Positions 1 through 8,671 of a DNA stretch of 64,000 nt are shown here, piece after piece; within the stretch, counting starts at the first letter, position 1, and every line of letters begins with the position of its first letter. The DNA is from Leptolyngbya sp. SIOISBB (GTDB lineage: Bacteria > Cyanobacteriota > Cyanobacteriia > Phormidesmidales > Phormidesmidaceae). Where the stretch lies: NCBI GenBank assembly GCA_010671905.1, contig JAAHII010000001.1, positions 5,766,001 to 5,830,000 on the forward strand, in the 5' to 3' direction. A program made the translations under genes and the position numbers. The notes beneath the pieces were generated by a model, which worked only from the letters and a program-made list of their open reading frames with translations, had not been told where the DNA came from and did not search any database.

Positions 1-138
1 ATCTTTCTCAATGAAATCAACACCCTGCCTGGCTTTACTCAAACCAGCATGTACCCCATGCTGTGGCAGGCTAGCGGTATCACTTTTGAGGAACTAGTGG
101 ATCAGTTAGTGCAATTTGGCTTTGAGCGATCACAATAA
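1..138 (+). CDS. ddl: D-alanine--D-alanine ligase, C-terminal end
   Basis: Partial gene entering from the left edge, readable in frame 1 and ending at TAA 136-138. The visible 45 residues include the segment [10 protein letters not shown] followed by SMYPMLW and a short C-terminal helix. This is the typical end of the ATP-grasp D-Ala-D-Ala ligase, where the Asn and Glu bind Mg-ATP and the loop carries the substrate. The enzyme makes the D-Ala-D-Ala dipeptide for peptidoglycan precursors in the cytoplasm, so it belongs to the same pathway as murE further along. Only the tail is seen, so the family call rests on the conserved end motif. Confidence 0.85.
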   Translation: MFLNEINTLPGFTQTSMYPMLWQASGITFEELVDQLVQFGFERSQ

Positions 139-291
139 GTCAGCCCAGTAGATTGAAGGTTCATCAGGCAAAGTACAGAAATCATCTGCGCTCTCTCTGT
201 ACTCACCTCTTTTTCCACGCTGTATACCCTGTCCTCATACGCCCCCAGCCTTCGCTAAAATTACTCCACTAACCCTATCCTCTGACTTGCC

Positions 292-1128
292 ATGGCGATC
301 GCACAGCTCATCGACCAGTTTGAAACTTGGGCGCCGCCCCACTGGCAAGAAAGTTGGGATAACTGTGGCTGGCAAATCGAGCCGGGGATTTTGCCGACCC
401 CGGCCCATGTGTTGGTCTGTTTAACACCGACGTTGGCAGTGATGGAAGAGGCGATTTCACTTCGGGCTGCGGGCACACCGATCACCCTCATTTTTGCCCA
501 TCACCCATTAATTTTTAGTCCTCTGAAGTCGGTGCAAACCGGCCACCCGATTGGGGACATGGTGCGGCTGAGCTTTACCCACGGCATCGGTGTTTATAGC
601 GCCCATACAAATTTTGATCAGGTGCCCGACGGCACGGCCGATGTGCTTGCCCAACTGATGGGTTTACAGCAGGTCGAACCGATTACCCCTACCCAGCCGG
701 GGAGCGGCTATGGCCGTGTGGGTGCAGTTCCAGGCGACCACACATTGCAGCAAGTACTTGCGACTATTCAGACCCAGCTGACGCCCCCGGATTTGCTCTA
801 TTCTCCCGAGGCAGACTTGCAGCAACCGATCCACCGTCTAGCAGTTTTAGGCGGCTCGGGAGCCAGTTTTATTGGAGATGTGGTGAAATCTGGAGCCGAT
901 GCTTACCTCACGTCTGACTGCAAATTTCACCAATTTCAAGAAGCGCGTGATCGCGGCTTAGTCCTCATCGATGCCGGACATTACGCAACCGAGCGACCGG
1001 CCTGCGCGCGACTCGTGGATAAGCTGCTTACTCTAGGGGCAGAGACGGCTCGATTGAGCGATCGCGATGAGGACTTTCGGCAATTTTGGAGTACGGCCCG
1101 CCCAGCTTTACGAGATGCCAGCGAATAA
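292..1128 (+). CDS. NIF3-like dinuclear metal centre protein
   Basis: A 278-residue protein starting at ATG 292. It shows the NIF3/YbgI/DUF34 signatures: WDNCGWQ near the N-terminus, FAHHPLIFSPLK (metal-binding His pair) around residues 70-80, SAHTNFD near 105, and the C-terminal DAGHYATE segment. Family members form ring-shaped hexamers with two metal ions per subunit. They are annotated as GTP cyclohydrolase 1 type 2-like, but the physiological substrate is not settled. The length is normal for the short form without an inserted CutA-like domain. Its 3' end overlaps the convergent SDR gene by 21 bp. The product call is firm; the function is not. Confidence 0.92.
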   Translation: MAIAQLIDQFETWAPPHWQESWDNCGWQIEPGILPTPAHVLVCLTPTLAVMEEAISLRAAGTPITLIFAHHPLIFSPLKSVQTGHPIGDMVRLSFTHGIGVYSAHTNFDQVPDGTADVLAQLMGLQQVEPITPTQPGSGYGRVGAVPGDHTLQQVLATIQTQLTPPDLLYSPEADLQQPIHRLAVLGGSGASFIGDVVKSGADAYLTSDCKFHQFQEARDRGLVLIDAGHYATERPACARLVDKLLTLGAETARLSDRDEDFRQFWSTARPALRDASE

Positions 1129-1770
1129 CTCCGAAAACGACTTTTCAGCGGCGTTTTCTTGGGCAATGATCTCAACAATTTTGTTTTTTGCTGCTGGGTC
1201 GTTGAGAGCTGCCACACAAGTTTCAGCCACTTTCAACCGAGGAATGTTGCCCTCAAACAACGTATCGGCAGGGGCCATGATCAGAGGGCGATCGTCGGTA
1301 TCATCGCTCTTCAATCCCCCAGGACGCACAATGGTGTAGGGCACACCACTTCTGGCTAGATAATCTTCTGCTTGCTGTTTCCAATACAGCACCAACCAAA
1401 ACAGATTCAGCGGGTGAAAGAAGCGAGAAACACAGAGCGACGATACCATCACAAAGTGCTCGATATTATTGGCTTGAGCAACGTCAACCAGGTTTTTGGT
1501 ACCCTCATAATCCACCTGATACGGACCCGTGGGATCAAAACTTGGACGTGCCCCCGTGGCGCAGAATAGGACGGTGCAATCGGCGATCGCCGCTTCGATG
1601 GTGTCACGCTTCATGACATCTCCTACCGCAAATTCGACGGCATTCGGCAATATGTCCTGAGCCTTTTGGCGATCTCGAACCAAAACTTTGACAGGAATTC
1701 CTGTTGCCACCAACACCCGCACAATCCGGCGACCCGTTTCACCAGTGGCCCCCACTACTAACGCTTTCAT
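1108..1770 (-). CDS. NAD(P)-binding atypical SDR, Ycf39/NmrA-like
   Basis: A 220-residue protein beginning MKALVVGATGETG, the Gly-rich dinucleotide-binding loop of atypical short-chain dehydrogenases. Later elements include GDVMKRDTIEAAIADC and a VMVSSL strand, and the typical catalytic YxxxK is not obvious. The ATG at 1770 is chosen because GAGGG lies about 8 bases upstream; a TTG 27 bases further out lacks this support. Members of this family in cyanobacteria and plastids act as NAD(P)H-dependent reductases or assembly factors. The substrate cannot be read from sequence. It converges on the NIF3 gene with overlapping 3' ends. Confidence 0.85.
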   Translation of the reverse strand: MKALVVGATGETGRRIVRVLVATGIPVKVLVRDRQKAQDILPNAVEFAVGDVMKRDTIEAAIADCTVLFCATGARPSFDPTGPYQVDYEGTKNLVDVAQANNIEHFVMVSSLCVSRFFHPLNLFWLVLYWKQQAEDYLARSGVPYTIVRPGGLKSDDTDDRPLIMAPADTLFEGNIPRLKVAETCVAALNDPAAKNKIVEIIAQENAAEKSFSELFAGIS

Positions 1771-2163
1771 GTAGTTTCCCTCTTCAGCAACACACAAAGA
1801 TCATTGACCTAAGTCAATCGAGCCAGCATAAAATCTTAGAATCTTTTATCTTAAACCGTAGTGATGGCTTCAAACTGCGGCTCAGATTTATTCATAAGCT
1901 AACCCTACTCCAGTAAGCTTGCGGAGAAAAGTGTGAGATCCATTCAGAAAAAGTCTTTAGAGACCGTGTATTTTCGACTGATAGAGCAGATACAAACGGG
2001 CTAGGCTGCAGACAGCTCAAAATGACCTTCAAATTTTGATGAAGGAAAAACTCTCGGCTGCTCGTCAGTTAAAATAGCTTCGGAAATCGTTTTGAAGTTT
2101 AACTAGCTGTTGACCTGTGCCATTGGGCATTTGCATTTAAGAATCAGATAGCCAAGCGCATCC
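1771..2163. other. Intergenic region, divergent promoters expected
   Basis: 393 bases between the divergently transcribed SDR and DUF1997 genes. I see no convincing reading frame, RNA gene or strong hairpin. It must hold the promoters of both neighbours. Confidence 0.5.
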
Positions 2164-2895
2164 ATGCAAACACCATTTACTAATCATCGAGCTAGTGACC
2201 TGTCAGATCCAGTGTTGGATTCTGTCTCTAACTTGGTCGACAATGTTGATAGCCGTTCAGACAATCTCGCCACCGAAGTACCTCGTCATAACCCTGTGCT
2301 ATTTCATGGAGACTATGCTGGCAGCATGGAAATGTCTGCTGGTCTGGATACTGTCGCCCGTTATCTAGATGATCATCGAGCTTGGTTTGTACGATGTGCC
2401 CAGCCGATGACAGTTACCCCTCTCGGTGATAATGGTTACGACTTGACAGTGGGGCAGTTTGGCGCTTTGGGATACGATGTTGAGCCGAAAATCGGTTTGC
2501 ATTTGTTGCCGCAAGATCATGGTATCTATCGTATTGAAACGATCACGATTCCTGGCTACAAATCACCAGGATATGAAGTGGACTTCAAGGCCTCACTGGA
2601 ATTGAACGAGATCTTTGATGCCACCGGTCAACCGCTCACCCAAGTTGACTGGAACTTGAATTTAAAAGTTTGGGTCAGTTTCCCTCGCTTTATTCAAGCG
2701 CTACCTCAGGGGCTGATTCAGAAGACTGGGGATCATTTGTTAAGCCAGATTGTGCGCCAAGTTTCTAAGCGCCTGACCCATAAGGTTCAGCAAGATTTTC
2801 ACGAAACCTCCGGCTTACCGTTCCCTGAGAGTTACCGACAACGAAATCACCATTTCTTTGACCGATTTTCTAAGGCGACTGACCCGTCTGAGTAG
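2164..2895 (+). CDS. DUF1997 family protein
   Basis: A 243-residue protein from ATG 2164. The core (about residues 45-230) matches the DUF1997 family of cyanobacteria and plants: a FHGDYAGSMEM strand, then GQFGALGYDVEPKIGLHL, a repeated beta-rich section, and a C-terminal helix LLSQIVRQVSKRLTHKVQQD. The first 40 residues are polar and probably disordered. The fold is probably StAR/SRPBCC-like (inference), suggesting binding of a hydrophobic ligand. No catalytic residues are recognised and no function is known to me. No membrane segment or signal peptide is seen. Confidence 0.82.
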   Translation: MQTPFTNHRASDLSDPVLDSVSNLVDNVDSRSDNLATEVPRHNPVLFHGDYAGSMEMSAGLDTVARYLDDHRAWFVRCAQPMTVTPLGDNGYDLTVGQFGALGYDVEPKIGLHLLPQDHGIYRIETITIPGYKSPGYEVDFKASLELNEIFDATGQPLTQVDWNLNLKVWVSFPRFIQALPQGLIQKTGDHLLSQIVRQVSKRLTHKVQQDFHETSGLPFPESYRQRNHHFFDRFSKATDPSE

Positions 2896-2940
2896 TCGTT
2901 GCGCTTACCCAACCTTGTCAGTACGTCTGAGCCAAGTTGT

Positions 2941-3147
2941 TCAGTTAGCGGCGGTGCTTTCTTCCTGACTAATATCTGGTTTTTTGATTAGGTTGTAATG
3001 CATCACTGCTGTTACTGAATGGTCCATTGTGGCAGATGGGTTTTCTTGATCAAGGCGTGCAAGCTCTGCGTGAGTGCAGCCATTCCTTTGGCGCTGTTGC
3101 TCTAAACGCTGACAGAAGTCAGCAATGTCCTTAGTAAGGATACTCAT
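2941..3147 (-). CDS. Small hypothetical protein
   Basis: A possible 68-residue gene starting at ATG 3147, with another ATG at 3156. The product begins MSILTKDIADFCQRLEQQRQ, a short amphipathic helix, and ends in a polar tail. It lies between DUF1997 and the response regulator on the opposite strand. There is no clear ribosome binding site and no family is recognised. It could be a chance frame. Confidence 0.35.
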   Translation of the reverse strand: MSILTKDIADFCQRLEQQRQRNGCTHAELARLDQENPSATMDHSVTAVMHYNLIKKPDISQEESTAAN

Positions 3148-3323
3148 AAAGAGCATTCGAATCTGATACCCGTGCAAATATTGAGCGCTAAAAGCATTGC
3201 TTCATCAAGCGTGTGTTTTTTATTCACATGGGTACTCTGAAAGCGACCTTAAAGATAGACCCGTTTAGTAATTGTTGTGGTCTATTGACCGTAAATAGGC
3301 TGTACAATAAGAGGCTTTTCAGA

Positions 3324-4217
3324 ATGGCTGCTGCTCGCTCAAGAAATGCAAACAAAGCGAAGATGTTGGTTGTCGATGATGAACCCGACAATCTAGACCT
3401 GCTTTATCGAACTTTTCGCCGTGATTTCAACGTGCTACGGGCTGAAAGTGGTCAACAAGCTTTATCTGTTTTGGCAGAGCATGGTGAAGTCGCCGTCATT
3501 ATCTCCGATCAGCGAATGCCGGAAATGAAAGGGACAGAGTTTCTTAGTAAAACTGTGCCGGAGTTTCCTGATACCGTGCGGATCATTTTGACCGGGTTTA
3601 CTGACGTCGAAGATTTAGTCGATGCCATTAATGCGGGGCAGGTATATCGCTACATCACTAAACCTTGGAACCCTGACGAACTCAAGCTAGTGGTTGAACA
3701 AGCGGCCACTACCTATGACTTGCTCAAGCAACGGGGAGAAGCCATTGATCTGCTGCATAATCAGCATTGGCTAGTGATGGAAATGACTAACATTGCCCAA
3801 TCTGAAGAGAATGCTGTAGCGGCTTTGCCCACGATCGCGGCAGTTTTGCAAAAGGTGGCGGGTGCAGAAGGGGCCGGGATACATCTTGTGGAAGACGGCG
3901 GGTTAGGCAATGACGTAGGGCTAGCAGGCACAGCCACGCCCGAATTATTTAAGCAAAACCCTTTGGTTGCCGAGGCTATTGCCGCCCAGCAAGTAAAGTA
4001 TGTGCCTGATACATCTAGGGGGGTAGATGCCGATGTCAAAGCGCTGTACGAAGCGGCTAATGTCGGGGCACATGGCGTTATTCCAGTCATCTTTCGAGGC
4101 GCTGTGGTCGCCTTGATCTCCCTACAGTGGCAACAACCTCATGAATTTACAGAAACACTGCAAGATTTTCTAACCATGGCGGCTCAGCAAGTGGCGCTGA
4201 CCCTGGCCTGTCTGTAA
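3324..4217 (+). CDS. Response regulator with REC and GAF domains
   Basis: A 297-residue protein. Residues about 13-130 form a receiver domain: the acidic pair in VVDDEPDN, the phosphoacceptor Asp62 in ISDQRMP, the Thr of ILTGFTD and the Lys of YITKPW. The RMPEMKG and YRYITKPWNPDEL wording is like receivers found with HD-GYP and other c-di-GMP outputs. A linker helix leads to a C-terminal GAF-like domain (about residues 150-297) with ISLQWQQPHEFTE near its end. There is no DNA-binding domain, so it may act by protein interaction or small-molecule sensing. The reading frame is open upstream to 3213, but the ATG at 3324 starts right at the domain. Confidence 0.85.
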   Translation: MAAARSRNANKAKMLVVDDEPDNLDLLYRTFRRDFNVLRAESGQQALSVLAEHGEVAVIISDQRMPEMKGTEFLSKTVPEFPDTVRIILTGFTDVEDLVDAINAGQVYRYITKPWNPDELKLVVEQAATTYDLLKQRGEAIDLLHNQHWLVMEMTNIAQSEENAVAALPTIAAVLQKVAGAEGAGIHLVEDGGLGNDVGLAGTATPELFKQNPLVAEAIAAQQVKYVPDTSRGVDADVKALYEAANVGAHGVIPVIFRGAVVALISLQWQQPHEFTETLQDFLTMAAQQVALTLACL

Positions 4218-4385
4218 CGAGAAATCGGCTAACTCAGTTGGGCTAATTGAATGAGCCCAGAAGGCCGGTTCCCTTTTGGGTAGGGGCTATTGATCTAACC
4301 CACAGATCAAGCAAATTGCAGGTGGAATGCATTTAATGGCTGGCGATCGCGATATGGTCAGTAGAGATATTCAGTCGCTCCACGC

Positions 4386-5123
4386 ATGATCGCCCCTGCC
4401 GAAAATCCAGTGTCTGTCGCTAATACGGTTCTCTCTGCCCAAGAAATTCAGCAGCTGTTTGACCGCATTGCTCCAGTGTATGACGACTTCAACCAACAGT
4501 TAAGTTGGGGGTTACATCGCGTCTGGAAGCAGATGGCAGTGGACTGGAGTGGTGCGAGGCCGGGACAAACTTGTCTGGATGTCTGTTGCGGCAGTGGAGA
4601 TTTAGCGTTGCGGCTGGCGCGACGGGTCGGGCCAACAGGAGTCGTGTATGGTCTGGATTTTGCGCCAGCGCAATTAGCGATCGCTCAGCAAAAAGCCATT
4701 CAGCAATTTCGGCTAGCCCCCCTGCAGTGGATCGAGGGCGACGCCCTATCACTCCCTTTTGATGATCAGCAGTTTGACGCCGCCACCATGGCTTACGGAC
4801 TGCGCAATCTGACTAACTTGCCACAAGGTTTGCAAGAGCTACAGCGAGTCCTGAAACCAGGCGCCAGAGCGGCTATTCTTGATTTCCTACAACCGCAGTC
4901 TGACTGGCTCAAACGATTTCAACAGTGGTATCTGGAGACTGTCGTGGTACCTGCTGCTCAGCAATGCGGTATGACTGACGAGTATGCCTACATCAGTCCT
5001 AGTGTGGAGCGGTTTCCCCTGGGGCCAGAACAAGTTGCATTAGCACTACAGTCAGGGTTTGCGCACGCTAAGCATTATCCAATTGCGGGGGGCTTGATGG
5101 GGATGTTGGTGCTGACGCGATGA
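4386..5123 (+). CDS. menG: Demethylphylloquinone/menaquinone C-methyltransferase
   Basis: A 245-residue class I SAM-dependent methyltransferase of the UbiE/MenG family. It shows the N-terminal IQQLFDRIAPVYDDFN, motif I DVCCGSGDLALRLA (SAM binding), GLDFAPAQL, the family-specific AYGLRNL, and ILDFLQP. In cyanobacteria this enzyme adds the ring methyl in the last step of phylloquinone synthesis, the A1 electron carrier of photosystem I. The C-terminal GGLMGMLVLTR ending is typical. A HIP1-like site lies about 40 bp upstream of the ATG. There is no sign of an operon, and the next gene is convergent. Confidence 0.93.
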   Translation: MIAPAENPVSVANTVLSAQEIQQLFDRIAPVYDDFNQQLSWGLHRVWKQMAVDWSGARPGQTCLDVCCGSGDLALRLARRVGPTGVVYGLDFAPAQLAIAQQKAIQQFRLAPLQWIEGDALSLPFDDQQFDAATMAYGLRNLTNLPQGLQELQRVLKPGARAAILDFLQPQSDWLKRFQQWYLETVVVPAAQQCGMTDEYAYISPSVERFPLGPEQVALALQSGFAHAKHYPIAGGLMGMLVLTR

Positions 5124-5353
5124 ATGGGGGATTGGAGCGTCCTATAAGGTCTCTTTCTGTACTGTCAACTTAAATATGGGCAATTTTGTGAAGCCGGAAT
5201 GGGCTAGCTAAGAACCTAATACGCGAGCTGTTCTGCACCGGCATCAGGCCCAACCCTTACTATGCTGACACCCTGAACCAACAGATCCTCAATTTACGCT
5301 CTCGTCCTTATACTCCCCTCTTATACCCCCTTCCATTAACCGTGGTGAACTTG

Positions 5354-6424
5354 CTATTGCAGTGTCAGCCCAGCGCCATCATTAATGTATTCGGTCACTA
5401 GACCTTGGCGGAAAGTTACTTTACTGTTACCAAAGTCAAAGACTTCTTTGCAGTTATTGTCTAGTCGGCTAACTGCTGTTGGCGTCTCTTGTTCAGCCTG
5501 TAAAACTTCCGCCCGGCTAGAACCGATGCTCCAAGTACTGACAGCTGCTTGACTCTGAGCAGTTGCAGGCACCATGGAAATCAGGAGATTGCCAGCAGTA
5601 TTGTCATAGCCCACAACGCGATTGCCGATCAACTGCACAATACTGTCTTCATAGTGCAGCGTCACCGCATCCTGAAAAGTACTCGTGCGAGTCGGCGTTC
5701 CCTGAATATTAAACACCTCTTCTTGAGAAGCCCCGATCGCCCAAGTATTGGGCGAAGACTGAAACGATAGTGCCACCTGACCATCGCCCAGCACTTTCAA
5801 ATTGCCATCTAAATCGCTGAAATCGACCACATAGCCATTTTTCAGCTCGATCACACTGTTGCCGTAATACATCACTTCCTTGCAGGAATTGCTGTACTGC
5901 ACCATCCGCAATGGCATCCCTTGGACCGCCATCACCAATTCGCGATCGGAGCCAATGGTCCAATAGGGTTGCGCCTCCGGATTATTCGGAGCCCGGGAGC
6001 TCACATTGCTCTGGGCATACTGCAGATTACGAGCATATTCCACCTGCTTTTGTTGAGCCACCTCATAATTAGGGTGCGAAACCGGCACCGACTCCATCTG
6101 AGAGAGGGCTTGTTGCCATAAAATTGCCACCTGGCTCCACTCCTCGCGGAACTCGGCGGTTTGTGTCAACTCAGCAGCACTCATCGCCTGACGCGACCCC
6201 TGGTTAAACGGATCATCTACCAGTAAAGGACGGCTATTCGACTCCTGCCCCGATAATGGGAATTCAAACACCTCTATAAACCACATTGCGCCAATCCCGA
6301 TACTGACCCCAAATAAGGTCCACAGGACTTTGTTACGAAACGATTTTCGTTGATTAGTTAGCTCAAAGGTATACAGCGGCTCAGATTGATGACCTTCAAG
6401 CTCTGGGTGGCGATTTTCTGACAT
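5354..6424 (-). CDS. Membrane-anchored protein with three WSIG-type repeats
   Basis: A 356-residue protein starting at ATG 6424. A cytoplasmic stretch (1-35) is followed by one transmembrane helix near residues 36-55 (FGVSIGIGAMWFIEVF). A helical linker (about 85-150) comes next, then three copies of a beta-repeat at about 165, 225 and 300. Each copy opens with (Y/T)W(T/A/S)IG(S/A)(D/S)(R/Q)xEV and is followed by a YGNSVIEL-like strand and a turn with NGxVVxF. These repeats are known in uncharacterised cyanobacterial proteins and may resemble small outer-membrane-assembly (SmpA/BamE-like) folds; that is inference. It is convergent with menG. Confidence 0.75.
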   Translation of the reverse strand: MSENRHPELEGHQSEPLYTFELTNQRKSFRNKVLWTLFGVSIGIGAMWFIEVFEFPLSGQESNSRPLLVDDPFNQGSRQAMSAAELTQTAEFREEWSQVAILWQQALSQMESVPVSHPNYEVAQQKQVEYARNLQYAQSNVSSRAPNNPEAQPYWTIGSDRELVMAVQGMPLRMVQYSNSCKEVMYYGNSVIELKNGYVVDFSDLDGNLKVLGDGQVALSFQSSPNTWAIGASQEEVFNIQGTPTRTSTFQDAVTLHYEDSIVQLIGNRVVGYDNTAGNLLISMVPATAQSQAAVSTWSIGSSRAEVLQAEQETPTAVSRLDNNCKEVFDFGNSKVTFRQGLVTEYINDGAGLTLQ

Positions 6425-7018
6425 ACACAACTGATGGTAAGAGAATGCTGCCGGTCAAAGAAATCAGTAAACAAGATGCTGCAAAGTGGAAAAACTACGC
6501 AAAGCCCAAAACGATTTTAACCATCCTCGCTCACACTAGCCTAAATCAAAGGTTCCACACGACTTCTTGATAGTTGAGGCGGCAAAGTTCACAGTTCCTT
6601 TGCATTTCTCACAGCCTTAAGAGTTTGTTACTCAGGAAAGTACTAAGACTGAAAGTTGCAGGCTTCAGTTACTGAAATCTCATCTATGAGCATCAGTTGA
6701 TACGGCTAACCACCGACATCTGAGCCTTTGCTGACAAGCAGTGAGGACAAGGGGAATGCGTGAGTGTTACACAGAACAATCGGTAGAAAAGATGGTTATG
6801 GAGGAAATTTCATAAGAAGACAACCGAGGACTGCGGGCATTCAATATACAGTGCGGTGAAAGGTGATTAGCCCAATTCCTGCCAAGCTCAGAAAGTTTGA
6901 CTACACTACACCAATAGACATGCTTAGATGGCTGTTCCAACTTGCCCAGCCCAAGGTTTGACCGGGCTATTGGGTTATTACCTGCCGATTTCAATCCTCA
7001 ACCCACCACTCCTTCATC
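6425..7018. other. Intergenic region without recognised genes
   Basis: 594 bases between two divergent genes. The only frame of any length (minus strand, about 6767-6994) has low-complexity content, no ribosome binding site and no family resemblance. No RNA gene or repeat is recognised. Confidence 0.5.
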
Positions 7019-7786
7019 ATGAATCCCCTTAACTCTATCCTGCACTTTGTGGGCGCTGGTGCGACTGCTTACCTATTGGCCAATCAAGTCAGAGATGTTC
7101 AGAAGCGTCCCAATGTCTTAGCTGGTTTCTATTTTGCGGAATCAGGTTCGGTACCGTTTTTAACGAAATTGCGCGATCGCGCCCAAGCCGAGGGGGAGAT
7201 TTGGCTGGCGGAGAAACTCACTCGCCATGCTAACGATGAGCGCCGCCATGGGCAAATTTTTGCCAATGCCCTCAAGCAACTTGGCAAGGAACCGATTACT
7301 CCCGAGGCGATGCAGGCGTCAGGCCAAGCTGATCAACAAGAGCAGAGAAGTCCCTTTTTTGAGGCTTATTATCGCGACTACACTCCAGCGAATCTCAAAG
7401 CTGAAGTTATTGATTGGGATGTCTTTCTGGGGAGTACTTATATTTTAGAAGCCGATGCCCATGGCGATTTTCGACGCATGGCTCAAGCTTTGGAGAATGT
7501 ACCCGACATGGAGAAGATTCAGGCCGGGATTCTCAGCGTCTCTGAGGATGAGCACCGTCATGCCAGCTATCTAAAAGAGGCGATGCAGCGCCGGTATGGC
7601 TACCTTCAAACCGAATCGCTCATCAACAAATGGCGATCGCGCAAAGTGGATGCCCTGATGGCCATGATCGGCGGACTGATTGAACGTCGTGGCGCCATGC
7701 GAACCCTGGCCCAAGATTGCACCGATACACCGGCGAGCCCACCCATTCCCATGGAAGGGAGAACGGCCGCTCCGATCGCGACTTAA
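7019..7786 (+). CDS. Ferritin-like di-iron domain protein
   Basis: A 255-residue mostly helical protein with the four metal-ligand elements of the ferritin-like superfamily: a Glu in FYFAESGSVPF (about 41), HANDERRHGQ (ExxH, about 75), a Glu in YILEADAHGDF (about 145) and SEDEHRHASY (ExxH, about 180). The spacing fits a carboxylate-bridged di-iron site, so an oxidase, hydroxylase or iron-handling role is likely. The substrate is unknown. It is not the 24-meric ferritin type. The C-terminal 45 residues are polar. It stands alone, and the next gene is convergent. Confidence 0.8.
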   Translation: MNPLNSILHFVGAGATAYLLANQVRDVQKRPNVLAGFYFAESGSVPFLTKLRDRAQAEGEIWLAEKLTRHANDERRHGQIFANALKQLGKEPITPEAMQASGQADQQEQRSPFFEAYYRDYTPANLKAEVIDWDVFLGSTYILEADAHGDFRRMAQALENVPDMEKIQAGILSVSEDEHRHASYLKEAMQRRYGYLQTESLINKWRSRKVDALMAMIGGLIERRGAMRTLAQDCTDTPASPPIPMEGRTAAPIAT

Positions 7787-7843
7787 CCAGCTTTAGAGTA
7801 GAGATCGGCACCTTAGGGACAAAGCGGTGACCCAAGGCCGTAA

Positions 7844-8500
7844 TTACGACGATACTGACGCCGAAGGACGTTGATGTGAGGCATACTCCATGCGCTGAAA
7901 ATCGCGATTGACTTCTTGCCAGAGCACTTTGTTGTGAGGATCAAGGCGTAAGGCTTTTTTCAGGGCTCGGCGCGCTTTATCGTAGTGCCCATGGCGAATT
8001 AGATAGCGGCCCCAGCGCTGATAAGCGATCGCTTGCCATTGTTTGACTTCCGCATCATCTGACAGGCGCTGTGCCAGCCCATCAACCAGGGCGATCGCCC
8101 GAGGAAACTTCTGTGCTTGAAACAGTCCTTGTAGCTGATCAAAGCCTTTTTGTTTCAGAGCTTGATCCTCGGCGGTGAGATTGGGGTTGACCTGCACAGT
8201 GACTTTGGATGCTGCGGGCCGCTTCACCGTGACTTTAGGGCGAGGTCGAGTCGCTGATGGCTGGGTAGTGACCGCTTTCACCGTCGAGATCGTTGTCGTT
8301 GACATGGCATCGGCCAACGCCTGGTAAGCCTGGGTGATGCGAATAAACCTGTCTTCGGCCTCGTGATCGCCCGGATTCATATCCGGATGATAACGCCTGG
8401 CCAAACGTCGATAAGACGCCTTCACCTCAGCAAAAGCTGCGTCAGGCCGTAGCCCTAAGACTCTGAGTTCATCTACCAGTTGCCTGTGCACCGCTGCCAT
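7844..8500 (-). CDS. J-domain (DnaJ-like) protein with TPR-like tail
   Basis: A 218-residue protein. The N-terminal J domain (about residues 8-70) has the HPD tripeptide in RRLARRYHPDMNPGD, needed to stimulate the Hsp70 ATPase. Helix I begins VDELRVLGLRPDA. A basic Pro/Thr/Lys-rich linker (about 75-120) leads to a C-terminal helical segment with two TPR-like units, the last being KARRALKKALRLDPHN. It lacks the zinc-finger and CTD of true DnaJ, so it is a class III co-chaperone that probably directs DnaK to a specific client. GGGAGG lies just upstream of the ATG. Confidence 0.88.
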   Translation of the reverse strand: MAAVHRQLVDELRVLGLRPDAAFAEVKASYRRLARRYHPDMNPGDHEAEDRFIRITQAYQALADAMSTTTISTVKAVTTQPSATRPRPKVTVKRPAASKVTVQVNPNLTAEDQALKQKGFDQLQGLFQAQKFPRAIALVDGLAQRLSDDAEVKQWQAIAYQRWGRYLIRHGHYDKARRALKKALRLDPHNKVLWQEVNRDFQRMEYASHQRPSASVSS

Positions 8501-8671
8501 CGCCTCCCTGTTACTCGCTTGATCGCTGATGATTTAATGATTGGCATCAGGTTAGCCGATCAATCACGATTACGCTCGGAAAATATTGATAAGTCTAGCG
8601 ATTAATTGCCAAGATAGTGCACCTTTCCTCCATATCTTGAGTATTAGGGCAGTAATCCCAATGTATCGACA

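Noticed and set aside
6767-6994. 75-codon minus-strand frame in the spacer before the ferritin-like gene
   Set aside because: Mixed composition, no start signal, no recognisable fold.
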